A stretch of DNA of 64,000 nucleotides from Agapetus fuscipes (lineage: Eukaryota > Arthropoda > Insecta > Trichoptera > Glossosomatidae), in the NCBI GenBank assembly GCA_951799405.1, contig OX637339.1:18786001-18850000 (forward strand), given 5' to 3'. Positions within the stretch are counted from its first letter, which is position 1. The number at the start of each line of letters is the position of its first letter. The notes under the pieces were generated by a model. That model was not told the origin of the DNA and made no database searches. It saw nothing but the letters and a program-made list of their open reading frames with translations. This document shows positions 21,001-34,900 of this stretch, piece after piece. The translations under genes and the position numbers were made by a program.

Positions 21001-24000
21001 TCAGGGTTATTTAAAACACACTTGATCTATAGCTGATTCGTGGATCATCAAATATGTCCACGCGACATAATGTCCATCGAAAAAATATCCACCGACAAAA
21101 TGTCCACCGACAAAATATCCACCGACAATATGTCCACCGACAAAATATCCACCGACAAAATATCCACCGACAAAATTTCCACCGACAAAATGTCCACCGA
21201 CAAAATATCCACCGACAAAATGTCCACCGACAAAATATCCACCGACAAAATGTCCACCGACAAAATATCCACCGACAAAATGTCCACCGACAAAATATCC
21301 ACCGACAAAATGTCCACCGCGGTCCACATGCGGCATGTGTTAGCTCGAAATTATACATGTCTGCTTGTGGGAATGCATTTAATATAAATCTTAAATGATA
21401 TATATCTTTGCAGCTTAGATTAGATTAGATTAGATAAGACATAATGTCCACACGACAAGATGTCCACCAACATTATGTCCATTTACATACACTCAAAAAA
21501 ATGTTTTTATACGATTTATCCGTCCGATTAGTCCGGTCGATAGTTCAGTTGGTAGAGTGCTTGCATTCCATGCCGTGAGTTCGGGTTCGAATCCCACCGA
21601 GGGTGTCAGAAATGATTTCCCGTTTTGGTGTTGTATTTCAACCACCTAAAAAAATACCGGCAAGGCTTACTCAGCCTTCACAAGAAATGAGTAACAACCC
21701 CCTCGGGAGCTGGAAAACCCCAACTTCAACTGAATTGGTTGGCGTAAGGCCGCCCCCTTACCTGTAAAAAAATAGGTTCCACTCGCCGCATGCGAAACCC
21801 TTCGGGGATAACGCGGCAAGGAGTTACACTATATGTGTAGCTTAGTTGCGTATCAAATCATTGAATCCGCACTTATACAGTTTTTCCTTTTAAGGTGGCG
21901 ATATCTTTGCAATTTAAAGTATAGATAATACCTGTCACTTTTGGCAACGCATTTAACGCTATGATTGAGTCTAATTGTAAAGTTTTATACTCGGAGTTGT
22001 GTCCGCGATTGCCTGATTACCTTTCTGGGTTAAAAGGCCATCGGCTAATTTACTAATTATCCATACAATGTCAATAAAACACATTCCACACCAATTCTAG
22101 ATTGCTGTTGGGTGAATTTTCCCCGTCCTTTATTTCATTGAAGAGTTCGAACCACTCGAACGGAGCTTAATCAAACCAAGAAGACTTCAGTAGGTCGAAG
22201 ATGTAGCACGCGCAGAGGACTCCAGGATAATCAGAAATGTCTTGGATGGTGCCCCCTCCAGTGTCACACCACTTGGAAGTCCCAGGGCTGGAAGTCTCAT
22301 CACCACGGTAATACTTACCTACCGAATATCGGTAATATTTGTATGAAGACTAATCAGCTGTTCACTTGCGGCCATTTTGCGGATTGACAGGTCTTCATAC
22401 AAATATTACCGATATTCGGTAGGTAAGAATTACCGTGGGGATGAGACTTCCAGCCCAGGATACGGTGGGTAGACGCTGTTAATGCTGTTTCGGAAGTCCT
22501 AGGAGTAAGGGGGCCATGGAGGGAAGCGGCACAAGACATAAGAGTCCTGAAGCGCTATTCTGCTAAATTCCTTACACTTTGCATATCAATCAAAGCCGGA
22601 GCTTGCTCGCAGAAAAAATCACAGCGCACCTTATTTTGGACACGAATCGCTATCTCATCGCCTTAAGGTCGTAAGGAATTTAGCAGAATAGCGGCTCAGA
22701 TCCTCCTGACTAACGGGTGTCGGTAGATTTCAGCGTATCTATCTGACGATAGAAGAAATTAAACATGGCGGGGACTAAACAGCTGACCGCTGTTAGTGTA
22801 CACATTGTATGAAAAAACGTACATACAGCGATCAGCTGTTAACCCTACGCCATATTTTCTTCCTTGCTATCCTCAAGTAAGTTACAAATATAAAGAAACT
22901 TCTTGCCGCGATATCACCGAAGGGTTTCGCATGTTGTGGCGAGTGGAACATATTTAGTTTTACAGGTAAGGGGGCCAACCACTTCAGTTGACGTGGGGTT
23001 CTTCCAGCTCCCGAAGGGGCTGGTACTCATTTCTTGTGAAGGCTCAGTAACCATTGCTGGCATTTTATTTTGGGTTTCTGAAATAAACACCGAAACGGGA
23101 AATTATTTCTGACACCCTCGGTGAGGCTCGAAGCCGAGCTCTCGGCAAAAAAAGCCTAACACTGCGCTCGGCTGCAACTGGAGCCAAATCAAAGATTGAA
23201 GAACCGATAAGAAGAGTTAACACAATATTTGGAGAGCGTGCATTTGCAGTTGCTGGTCCTCTGGCCTGGAACCACCTGCCACATCATGTGAGAGAGCAAG
23301 AGGACCATGGAAAGTTCCGGAAAGCGCTGAAGACAACCAAATTTCTGGCATCATTTGCACAAGCGCCCTTGGAGTGACTACATCACGAAACGGCGCTATA
23401 AAGAAATCATCAACTCATCATAATCATCATCATCATCTCGGCATGGAATGCAAGCACTCTACCAACTGAGTTATCGACATCTTTTATTCCGTTCCATCTT
23501 CAAATCGGTACCTCCGCAGATGCGCCTCCACTTTTTTCTGTCCTTACAGACCACTTTCATTTCCTCAATATTCATCACCTTTTTCACACATATTCTTCTC
23601 TTGTTCTCACTCTGCAGATTCCATTCATACGCAATCTCACCTATTTCGTCTAACCATTCTTTCCTCGGCCTTCCCCTTCCGCGCTTTCCTCTTCCATCTT
23701 CAAATCGGCCGTCGAGACTTTCATCCCAGGCCCATTGCGAAAACCCACCTCATACCCATTCCGTTTATACACTTCCATCCTGGGAAGCGTATCACAGAAC
23801 GCTCATGCAATGCTATGGCCTTCCCGATGGTCGTGACCCGACCCAGCAGTGATTCTAGATTTACCTGTTCGTCCACTAGAGAAAACAGCAAAAACCCGAA
23901 GTCACTGACTCGGTGCAATGTCATCGAGATGCGCTTCTTACTACTTCGTGCCAATCACAAAGGATGTGCTGATGGCGTCCTTAATTGACTGGAAGGAGAT

Positions 24001-27000
24001 CCAGTCCGGGGCTCACGTAAGAGGCGCAAAAGCGCCAGAAGGCTCGATAGTTATCCCTTGTGGACACGAAGTCGGCGTACCCTATTGGGCCTATGCCCGG
24101 TCTCACCGCTGTCAAAAGCGCATTCCGATCAGAATGTCTGGGCGGGAAATCCCACAGTATGTGGCGCACATCCTGCGTGACCCCGCCGCACGCGCATTCC
24201 GCCGTGGACGAGATACGAAGCTTGAATAAGGTGGCGTTGAAATTGCCATGCCCGGTAAAGAACTGGCTGGTGTACTGGTCCGGGTGGAGCCAGGCCCATT
24301 CCTCCGTCCTTTTTGCGATCTACGCGAGCGTCAGCTTGAACAGCTTTGATTGTGATAGTATTTTAGACAGATTGGGCAAGCCGCGAGGGATTGCGGCTAT
24401 CTCCCTCAGCAGTAGCAAGTCAGCTCTGTGTCTGCTGTGAGCGCGCGCTAGGCGCAGTGTGGTTCTCAGCTATAGTGAGCTCACCTTGACACACTGACAC
24501 ATTTCCTGCTGCTTGGCTCACAGCGGCCGGCAGGCGTCCTCAACACGTGCAGCTCCCGCCGACAAACGTGTCACAATTCACCAAACGCAACTAAGCTACA
24601 CATATAGTGTAACTTCTTGCCTGCGTTATCCCCGAAGGGGTCGCATATGGCGACCTATTTATTTTTACAGGTAAGGGGGCCGGCCTCACACCAACCACTT
24701 TCAGTTGAAGTGGGGGTTTCCCAGCTTCCGGGGGGGCTGGCTCTCATTTCTTGTGAAGGCTGAGTAAACCTTTGAGATCGAACCCTTGCTCTCGGCATGG
24801 AATGCAAGCATTCTACCAATTGAGCTATCGACCTTTTTACGAGCTTGGTCGTCGTCGCTACAAAGCGCCAATTCTTAAGCAAGACCCAGTTGCTGTAAGG
24901 TTGGATGGACCTTGCAGTGACCGGTCTTTGGTTAAGGTTTTATGATTTTTTCTACCCAGCGAAGAGCACATTTGGAAATATAAATGGTATATTTTTGTGC
25001 TACGCCGGGATTCGAATCCACAACCTTCCATTTACGAGTCCGAAGTGTTGCCACTGGACTACGGACCGGTCCAAGAAATGCCAACGACACGCGGTGTACC
25101 TGAGCGGTCACCCATCCAGGTAGCATCCGCGCCCAATGTTGCTTTACTTCGGTGATCTGATGAGAACCGGTGCTTTCAACATGGTATCGTCGTTGACATG
25201 CTTGTGACGAATGCTTGCATTCAAATCTTGACAGCTACGGTTCGATCCCTGCCAAGAGTGTAAAAATGGCAGGAAAAGCCTCACAGATTGAGAGGCCGTG
25301 TGCCCCCACGACATCACAGCCGGTGTCTAATTCCAATATTACAAATTACAATAGTGCCTAGTTTAGCGGCCTTACACCAACTCACCGGGTGTGACTGTTG
25401 CCGTGCACCCTCCCCGGATACACTGGGGGTGGCCACGTCTACTATACCATCAGACCTACTGACCCACTTGTCGGCATTCCTCACAGGTACTTGCCAATCG
25501 GCGCAGTATGTCTGACGTTACGTTTAAACTCAAGCTGTAAAACGCAACTAAGCTACACATATAGTGTAACTTCTTGCCTGCGTTATCCCCGAAGGGGTCG
25601 CATGTGGCGCTTCCGGACCTATTTATTTTTACAGGTAAGGGGGCCGGCCTCACACCAACCACTTTCAGTGGAAGTGGGGGTCTCCCAGCTCCCGGGGGGG
25701 CTGGTTCTCATTTCTTGTGAAGGCTGAGTAAACCTTTGAGATCGAACCCTTGCTCTCGGCATGGAATGCAAGCATTCTACCAATTGAGCTATCGACCTTT
25801 TTACGAGTTTGATCGTCGTCGCTACAAAGCGCCAATTCTCAAGCAAGACCCAGTTGCTTTAAGCCTGGATGGACCTTTGGTGACCGGTCATTGATAAGGT
25901 TTTATGAATTTTTCAACCCGGCGAAGAGCAAATTTGAAAATATAAATGGTATATTTTTTGTGCTCCGCCGGGAATCGAACCCACAACCTTCCCATTCAGA
26001 GTCCGCAGTGTTACCACTGAGCTACGGAACGGTCTACTACCGGTGTACTATATTGTAAAATTAAAATTAGGCTGATTTATTTGGTGAGCGCTGTTTTTGT
26101 GTGTATCACACCTCAAGAGCCCTCTGTGAGCTTGGTCGTCGCTGTAGAAAGCGCCAATTCTCAAGCGAGACCCAGTTGTTGTAAGGCTGGATGGACCTTT
26201 TGATGACCGGTCTTTGGTAAAGGTTTATGAATTGTTCAACCCAGCGAAGAGCAAATTCGAAAATATAAATGCTATATTTTTTGTGCTCCGCCGGGATTCG
26301 AACCCACAGCCTTCCAGTTACGAGTCAGAAGTTTTACCACTTGGACTACGGACCGGTGTAACTACAACCCTCCAAAATTCTACTCGCTAGCTTGCAAATT
26401 GCGAGTGATTTTTGTTTGGTTGCGAGTGTGCTTTTCTTTATCTGAAAGTATCATTTTGCCAGTTAATAATACCATTGATAATATTCCCAGTGAAAATAAA
26501 ACTGACAAGTTTTGAAAATTGTATGTCATAAATCTAAATCCCCTTTCAATAAAATCGATCACATGTTTAAGGGCGTTAAAAATTATAAACAGGAACAGTT
26601 CACGGGATTTTTTTTTTAAACCCATGCGAGTTGCAATTACGAGTTGCGAATTGGTCAATGGGTGATTTTCGCAGAGTTGGTAAATGTATCCTGCCGCCGT
26701 TCCACTAGGAGTGGCCGGTACCTCCGCAGATGCGTCTCCACTTTTTGCATATCTCGTTCATCTCTTCAACATTCATCACTTTCCTCATACATACTCGTAT
26801 CTTACTTTCACTCTGCAGGTTCTATTCTTTCGTAATCTCACCTATTGTGTCTATCCATTCCTTCCTCGGTCTTCTCCTTCCACGCTTTTCTCTGACTTTC
26901 CTCTGTACTCTTTCTTAGTTAGTTGTTCATCATCCATTCTTTCAAGATGTCCGAACCATCTCATCGTACTTTTTTGTAGGTACTTTAATTCTCATATCGA

Positions 27001-30000
27001 CGGTTAAAAGGCATTTTGGTCAAAACTGAGTTATGAATGCTATCCTACTTAAAATTTTCCGCTCTTTCTAATGCGCTAACTCCCATAGCTCTACGATGAT
27101 TTTTGTGTTGTTTATGCCCAAGCAAACAACTGCGTTTTCGAAGTATGGTTTTGGTGTAACCGACAAGATTTTGGCCTTTTTTGTCCTAAAGGCGCTTGTG
27201 ACATAAAAAAATCGTAAAACATCGTAAAACCACATTAAAAAGAATGCCAAAAAATGCATTTACATTTTTAATTTTAGAGCTGTTTTGATTTTAACGGTAT
27301 GATAAAAAATAAAAAAGTTGTGCCATTATTCTGCAATCTCAAACTTTAAAGCTGCTCTCCTGAACAATTTAGTTTATGTCGCTTATGCCCTACTGCCTTT
27401 AACCGTCGATATATTCTCTTTTATACTACACTCGTTCATCACTCAATATTGCGAACTCTATCATTCAGTGTCTCTCCAGTCAAATATGCTCTTCGCTGGG
27501 TTGAAAAATTCATATATCTTTATCAAAAAACCGGTCAAGAAAGGTTCATCTAATGGGTACACCGAGTCACCACATGCGACCCTTTCGGGGATAACGCGGG
27601 AGGAAGTTACACTAAATGTGTAGCTTAGTTTCGTTTGAACTCTATCATTCAGTGTCTTCCCATTCAAATATGCCCTTTGCTGGGTTGAAAAATTCATATA
27701 TCTTCATCATGTTCCTTGACTTATAAGTTGGTATGCAGCTGAGCACCCATGCTGTAAAAATGGTTCACTTTGCCAATGTCACCCCTGTCTCAGGGAAGGA
27801 CGGCAAGAGTTGCAGGGTGTATGTCCATTTGAGATTTGGTTTTTATTTATTTATTTATTTATTTACGGCGTTAGCCTTTTACGAAATAAGTACATATCAA
27901 GGGAGTTTATACAAAACAACAATAACAATAAATATTACAAGAATAAAAAGTATACAACATTACGGTTAAACATAAAAGAAAAGAAAAAATAAACCCATAT
28001 ATAAACACTAAACAGTAGGTTAGAAGCAAAAAAAAAAGCATATCAAAAATAAAAACTTCAGAAACCATTCAAATATCACTAATAAAGAAATTCACCAGGC
28101 AGACATCGTTCATATAATAACAATCTAAAACAATATAATTTATTATATATTATGGATGTCCCAAAAACATTTTTTTCAGACCTTGGTTATAGGTATGATA
28201 ATTATTATTATGCAGAACCAAGTCAAGTGAGGCATACTCATTACCAACACGCTGTAAACGATGCATACAACTATTGCTTTGTGCGTTAGTGCTAGTAAAT
28301 ACAGGGCGGTAAGAAACTAATTGTCTAGTCCCTGAACGTGGAGTAAAAAAATTCAACTCACTAAGTAGTGCAGGACAATCAATTAGAGCATGTTTTATTT
28401 TGAAGAGGGTGATTAAGTCAATAAATTTACGTCTGTCTGACAAAAAGTTTAGATTTAGAATCGAATTTAAATAGAGCGGGTCGAAGTGTGACAGGGGAAT
28501 ATTGAGTTTAAAATTAACTATTTTCAAAAATTTTAAGTGAACCTTTTCTATATTGTCTACGTGCACCATGTAGAGGGGGGACCAAACAGGCGAGCAATAT
28601 TCCAAAACACTGCGAACCAATGTGGTATAAAGAATTTTGATTGCGGCAGTGTCCTGGAAGTCCTTAGTGATGCGGTTTATGAAACCAAGCATTCTCATGG
28701 CCTTGGCACAAATTGAAGCAATGTGTACATTAAAAGATAATCCACAGTCAAACACAACCCCCAAGTCGGTGACCTCCGTTACCACCCGAAGACTGTTTGA
28801 AAAAAGTGTATAGTCATATATAATGGGATTTTTTATTCTGAAGAAATTCATTACTAAACACTTCGAGACATTTAGAGGCAATTCATTTTTATTACACCAG
28901 GTTGCTAGATTATTCAAAGATAATTGGAGACTATTACAGTCAGCCACATTATCTATGACTTTAAATTTTTTTATATCGTCAGCAAACAGGAGAACATGTG
29001 TGTCAGGAAATTGCTTTGTAATATCATCAATAAATAGGAGAAAAAGTAGCGGGCCCAGATGGGAACCCTGGGGGACACCACTAGTTGGTGAGAAGGAGTG
29101 TGAGCTATTATTATCTATTCTGACAATCAAAGATCTATCAATAAGGTAGTTTCGGAGCCAAGACAGAAAACTACCAGACACCCCCATACCGCGTAGCTTA
29201 CTAAGAAGGATAGTGTGTGATACCCGATCAAACGCTTTTGAAAAATCAGTGTAAATTACGTCAACTTGTTTTCGGCTAGACAAAGCATTAGAAAGGAAAT
29301 TTTCAAACACCATTAAATTAGAAGTAGTTGATCGGTTTGGTAAAAAACCATGTTGATGGACTGAAATTGATCTGGTTGCAACGTACCGGATTTTAGTAAG
29401 TACAAGCGGTAAGTCCGGTCGATAGCTCAGTTGGTAGAGTGCTTGCATTCTACCCCGTGAGCTCGGGTTCGAATCCCACCGAGGAGGGTCTCAGAAATGA
29501 TTTCCAATTTCGGTGTGTATTTCAAACCCCATTATATAAATACCGGCGAGGTTTACTCAGCCTTTACAAGAAATGAGTACCAGCCCCCTCGGGAGCTGGG
29601 AAATTCCCACTTCAACTGAAGTGGTTGGCGTAAGGCCGGCCCCCTTACCTGTAAAAATAAATAGGTTCAACTCGCCACATGCGACCCCTTCGGGGATAAC
29701 GCGGCAAGAAGTTACACTATATGTGTAGCTTAGTTGCGTTTTTTTTTTTTTTTTTACAAGCTTTTCAAGTAGCTTCGGAATGGCGGACAATTTACTTATT
29801 GGTCGATAGTTTTTGACGTTACTCCTATCACCAGACTTGTATATTGGAGAAAGATACGATTGCTTCCAAAGGGCGGGAAAACATCCAGACGCGATGGACA
29901 AATTAAATACCGCACACAGAGGTTGAGACAAGCTATGTACACAGTTTTTCAACATTACCGCTGGGACATTATCAGGGCCAGGATTAGTAAGTGGTTTCAT

Positions 30001-31379
30001 TGATTCAATTTCTGTGATGACATCAACTACACTAAATGACAAATTAGACAGTTGTAAATCAATATGTGAAGAGAATTCAAACGTATTACAGTCAGGATGA
30101 ATATCATAAACGCTTTTAAAGAAAGATGCAAAAAGGTTAGGAATTTCTTGAACATCATCAGATGACACATCATCATAAAAAACATTATGTGGTATACCGA
30201 GATCGCCCTTTCTCAGAGAGTTAGCATATGACCAGAATTTTTTCACATTATGGACAATAGAGCGCTCAGTGTTGGAAATGTAATTTAAATAACAATTTTT
30301 GGACAGAATTTTGCAATCATTACGTAATTTCTTAAAATCTAGATAATCCGAAGAAGAATTAGAGATTTTATATTTCAGATGAGCCACTTTCTTATCCTTT
30401 ATGAGATCAATTAAATCATGACTATTTATGTTGTAGGTTCACATGAGGCATGCGCAAGCGCGACTTGCACGTGTCTGGTTGTGAGAATGCATGTAATGTG
30501 ATCTCCAATGTAACATATCTTTGCAACTTTGATTAGATTAGAAAAACCGGTCAAGGAAGGTCCATCTAATAGGTACACCGAATCACCACATGCGACCCTT
30601 TCGCGGATAACGCGGCAGGAAGTTTCACTATATGTGTAGCCTAATATAATTCAATAATTTCGCACACGGCAATTTTTTGTAATTTTATCTGCTGTCCCAT
30701 TTTTGTATTGACGTTAAATGTTCAGGCGCCTAGTTCTGTTATCGCTTGACACCTATATGTGTTACCTTATAATATCAATTCACTTATTATTGTGTACTTA
30801 TATTATATGGGCAGGTAACCAGTATCAGCAGTATTGTTTCGCCATATAAGCTGTTTTCCTATTCTAAAGGTGATATGAATGATGAAAGATTGACGAAGAA
30901 AGTATATGTTGCAAGAATAGAAGGATGTCGTGGTAGAGCAAGACCGAGAAAGGTATGGATGGACCATCTAATCTTATCTAAGCTGCAAGGATATGTATCA
31001 TTTAAGATTTATATTAAATGCATTCCCACAAGCAGACATGTATAATTTCGCGCTAACACATGCCGCATGTGAACCTACATTATAAAAACCCAATCTCAAA
31101 TGAACATAAGCCCTGCAACTCTTGCCGTCTTTCCCTGAAACAGGGGTGACATTGGCAAAGTGAACCATTTTTTACAGTATGGGTGGTCAGCCGCATATTA
31201 CCAAATTTCCGAAATAGCGAATGAATCGGATATCCAGAGTCATAATAAAAGGAGAGCTTGTATGAAAAAGGTTATGACTCTGGATGAAATGAAAGAAGTA
31301 TGTAAGGACCGAAAAAAGTGGCGGGTGATCTGTAGGTAATGTAGGCGGCTAAGGCCAAAATCAATTTTCATTTTTATAG

Positions 31380-31418
<39 letters not shown>

Positions 31419-31927
31419 TGCACAACAGGTTACCCTAATTACAGTGCACCCTCACAGCTATCAACACGCTGGGAGGAACTCTTTTGCTAAATTTTTAAAT
31501 CTTAATAAATTACATTCAAAAATGTCTATATTAGACTTCTTTAAGAGCTTTATACTCCGAGTCACAGGGTGTTGCGCCACGACATCAGTACGGCTTTTCG
31601 GTACATGAAATAGATCATGTCCTCGCCCTCGGGTGAAGTCGTCAGGCACATACAACCTGTAGCCCTCCAACAGGGTGGGACTGTCAATTAAGCCGTTGAT
31701 GACCTTATGAGTGAGCACCATAAGGGACCTGTTGCGCCTTGTTTCAAGGCTTCTAAATCCAGTCTCCCGAAGTAGCTCCTCATGATGCATGAATTGTGGG
31801 TAACTTCCACACCGCCTCATGAGGAGATACCTGAGAAACTTTTTTTGGACTTGTTCTATCATATCTATGTACTTCCGCTGGTAAGGAGTCCAAACCTCGA
31901 CAGCGTACTCTAATTTGGATCGTATAA

Positions 31928-31975
<48 letters not shown>

Positions 31976-34900
31976 GATTCCTTCCTTGACTTATAGGTTG
32001 TTATACGGCTGACCACCCATACTATAAAAAATTGGTTCACTTTGCCAATGTCACCCCTGTGTCAGGGAAGGACGGCAAGAGTTGCAAGGCTTATGTTCAT
32101 TTGAGATTGGGTTTTTATATTGTAGGTCCACATGCGGCATGTGTTAGCGCGAAATTATACATATCTGCTTGTGGGAATGCATTTAATATAAATCTTAAGT
32201 GATATATATCTTTGCAGCTTAGATTAGATTAGATTAGATTTGGATAATTTATTTATTTAATTTTTACATGACCAAAGAGCGCTGTTTTTGTGTGTGTCAC
32301 ACCTCAAGGGCCCTCCTAATCATGAATGAGATATTTTATAAAGGTGCCGTTTCAGTGCTCCCTTAAAAATGCCAACAGATTCCGAAACCCTCACTCCGGG
32401 TGGCAGTCTGTTCCACTCCATCGGCCCCGCAAACCGAAAAGCGCGATCCCCAAAATTAGTGCGTATTTGACGGCGAGGCTGCATCAATCTGACAGCTCGA
32501 CACCCCGTGGTAGATGCTTTGTAGATTTTCTAGTGTTTGTTTGTTTGTATAACTGGATGTAATTAATTGCTTGTTTTCCTTGATACTGTAAAAAATAGTT
32601 CACTTTGCCAATGTCACCCCTGTGTCAGGGAAGGTCGGCAAAAGTTGTAGGGCTTATGTTCATTTGAGGTTTGGATTTTATTAGTAAGTACACATTCAGC
32701 ATTTGTAAGCGCGAACTACACGTGTTTGTTTGTGGGCATCAGAGTTACAGTTACAGTAAAATTAATATTAAATGCATTCCCACAAGCAGACACGTATTTG
32801 ACACGCGTTAACAAATGCTGCGTGTGTACTTACAAATGAAACCAAACCTCAAATGAACTAAAGCCTTGCCATCTCCATGAGGCTGAACCTCATGCTATAA
32901 AAACTTGGTTCAATTTTGCCAATGTCACCCCGGTTACAGGGAAAGGCGTCAGGAAGTGCAAGGCTTATGTTCATTCGACGCTGGGTTTTTAATCTTATAC
33001 GTTCAAATGCAGCATGTGCAAGCGCGAACTTACACGCTTCTGCTTGTGAGAATGCATTCGATATGAATCTTAAATTTCAATGTATCTTTGCAACTTAGAT
33101 TATAGATTATAGATAACCGAAAAAAACATTCGCCTTGTATTGTTTAATTAAAATAATTAATTAATTATTACACAAAAAATATTGACTTAACCTCATTCCC
33201 GCCGCGTTTCCGTGACCCTTACCCCGAGTATAAAAACGTTGCGTAAATAATACTCGACCGTCACGTTAACAAAAAAATGTATGAAAACCAAAACACTCGC
33301 TAGGGGCGTTTTTATATTTTACATACATTTTTCTGTTTTGAGTATTTACGCAATATTTCATACTTATTACTCCATTATTGTACGTGGAATAACTTGTGTC
33401 CCACATATTTTCGCTTCCACCCTTCGCTCCATTTTGTTTTATCACGAAAGCTACTCATATTTATGATTATTTAAGGAGTCTATTACACTTACGATGTTTT
33501 AGTTGAGTTTTGTCAGTAAAATAAAATCCGCTCCATAGCTCAGTTGGTATATAATGTCAGCATTCCATGCCGAGAGCTAGAGTTCGAACCTCACCAAGAA
33601 TGTCAGAAATTGAGTATTTCTTTTTTAGGTGTTTATTTTAAATCTAAATCTAAATATATGCTGCAAAGATATGTATCATTTAAGATTAATATTAAACGCA
33701 TTCCCACAAGCAGACATGTATAAGTTCGCGCTAACACATGCCGCAAATAGACCTACAATATAAAAACCCAATCTCAAATGAACATAAATCTAAAATAAAA
33801 TTCCGGCAATGTTTACTCAGTCCTCACAAGAAATGGGAACCACTCCTTTTGGGTGCTGGTTGGCCCATAATTCAACTGTTGTGGTTGGCGTAAGACCTTA
33901 TCAACAACACCTTAAAGGTAAAACAGAATTGGTGTCATATTAAGCTAACATGGGTTTCTAAGATAAATGCACCTTGTTTCTGATTTTCTTAGAGAGATAG
34001 CACTAAAAAAGTGTGAAATTCCTGTTGTGTAGAAGTTTATCATGAGCACTTCTTTATAATTACTTCATTTACTATGAGAAGTTACACACAATAAATGTTT
34101 TAATCAGTGAATCAGCACTTATTTAGTTTTACCTTTGAGGTAGCGTTATGAATAGCGTCCTATGGAGTCCTCATGAGTCCTATTATATTCTGATTTTAGA
34201 ACAGGTGCAAAGAACATTTTTAAGGCACCTCTATAAAAGCAACTTTGGGTATTATCCCTTCTTATACCCCACAAAGTTTCTTCAAGGTCATCTCGGATTC
34301 TATTCATTAGAGCTGAGACGAGATATGGCCCTACTCAAATTTATAATTAACATACTCCGTGGAAAAATTGATTGCTCGCCACTGCTGGGACGGACTCTAC
34401 AGCTTTACGCCCCCAGCAATTATAATAGAGCAAGAAGTCATGATCTTTTCATGATTCCCGCCTGCCGAACCAATGTTCTCCGTCAGTCTTGGGTAGTGCG
34501 TGCGCTGTCGCTGCTCAATACTCTGGCCTCCTCAGCCCCACACCTGGATATATTTACAACTCGCTCCCCCAGTTCTTGTTTACTGTATACGCCAATCTTG
34601 TCAAATATGACTTTTTGATGCAGTTGTCGTAAGAATAAAATTCTACACAATCTGAGCTAAAAAAAATACGTATTTGTCTTCAAATGTGCGAGTTATTCAA
34701 CATTTTCACAGACGATATTCTGTGTTCGAAATTTCAACTCAGTGCTTGTTTACTGGATACGCCACAAACGCTGATGCGCATGCGTGGCTGACGAGTGGCT
34801 GCCGTATCTGCCAATCACAGACGCGCGTGGGTGTGACGTCACACCTAAACATCGTTTTTTAACCGTAGCCCGCTCGGAATTTTGAGATGAATATTTAAGT

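Larger units (their letters stand above)
27715..30545 (+). mobile_element. Rep-C split by a Jockey-like LINE
   Basis: Rep-C 5' part 27715-27838 ends GATTTGGTTTTTAT; the 3' part resumes at 30425 with TTTATGTTGTAGGTTCACAT and ends in GATTAGATTAG at 30545. TTTAT at both joins is the likely target duplication. Confidence 0.85.

Noticed and set aside
21007..21398. Five overlapping frames of about 100 codons on both strands with pentapeptide repeats
   Set aside because: By-products of a 15-bp stop-free minisatellite; no start context, domain or codon-use support.
24060..24440. 126-codon + strand frame in the GC-rich LINE remnant
   Set aside because: Antisense of a recognisable retroelement C-terminus (TGHGNF, CACG...H) on the minus strand.
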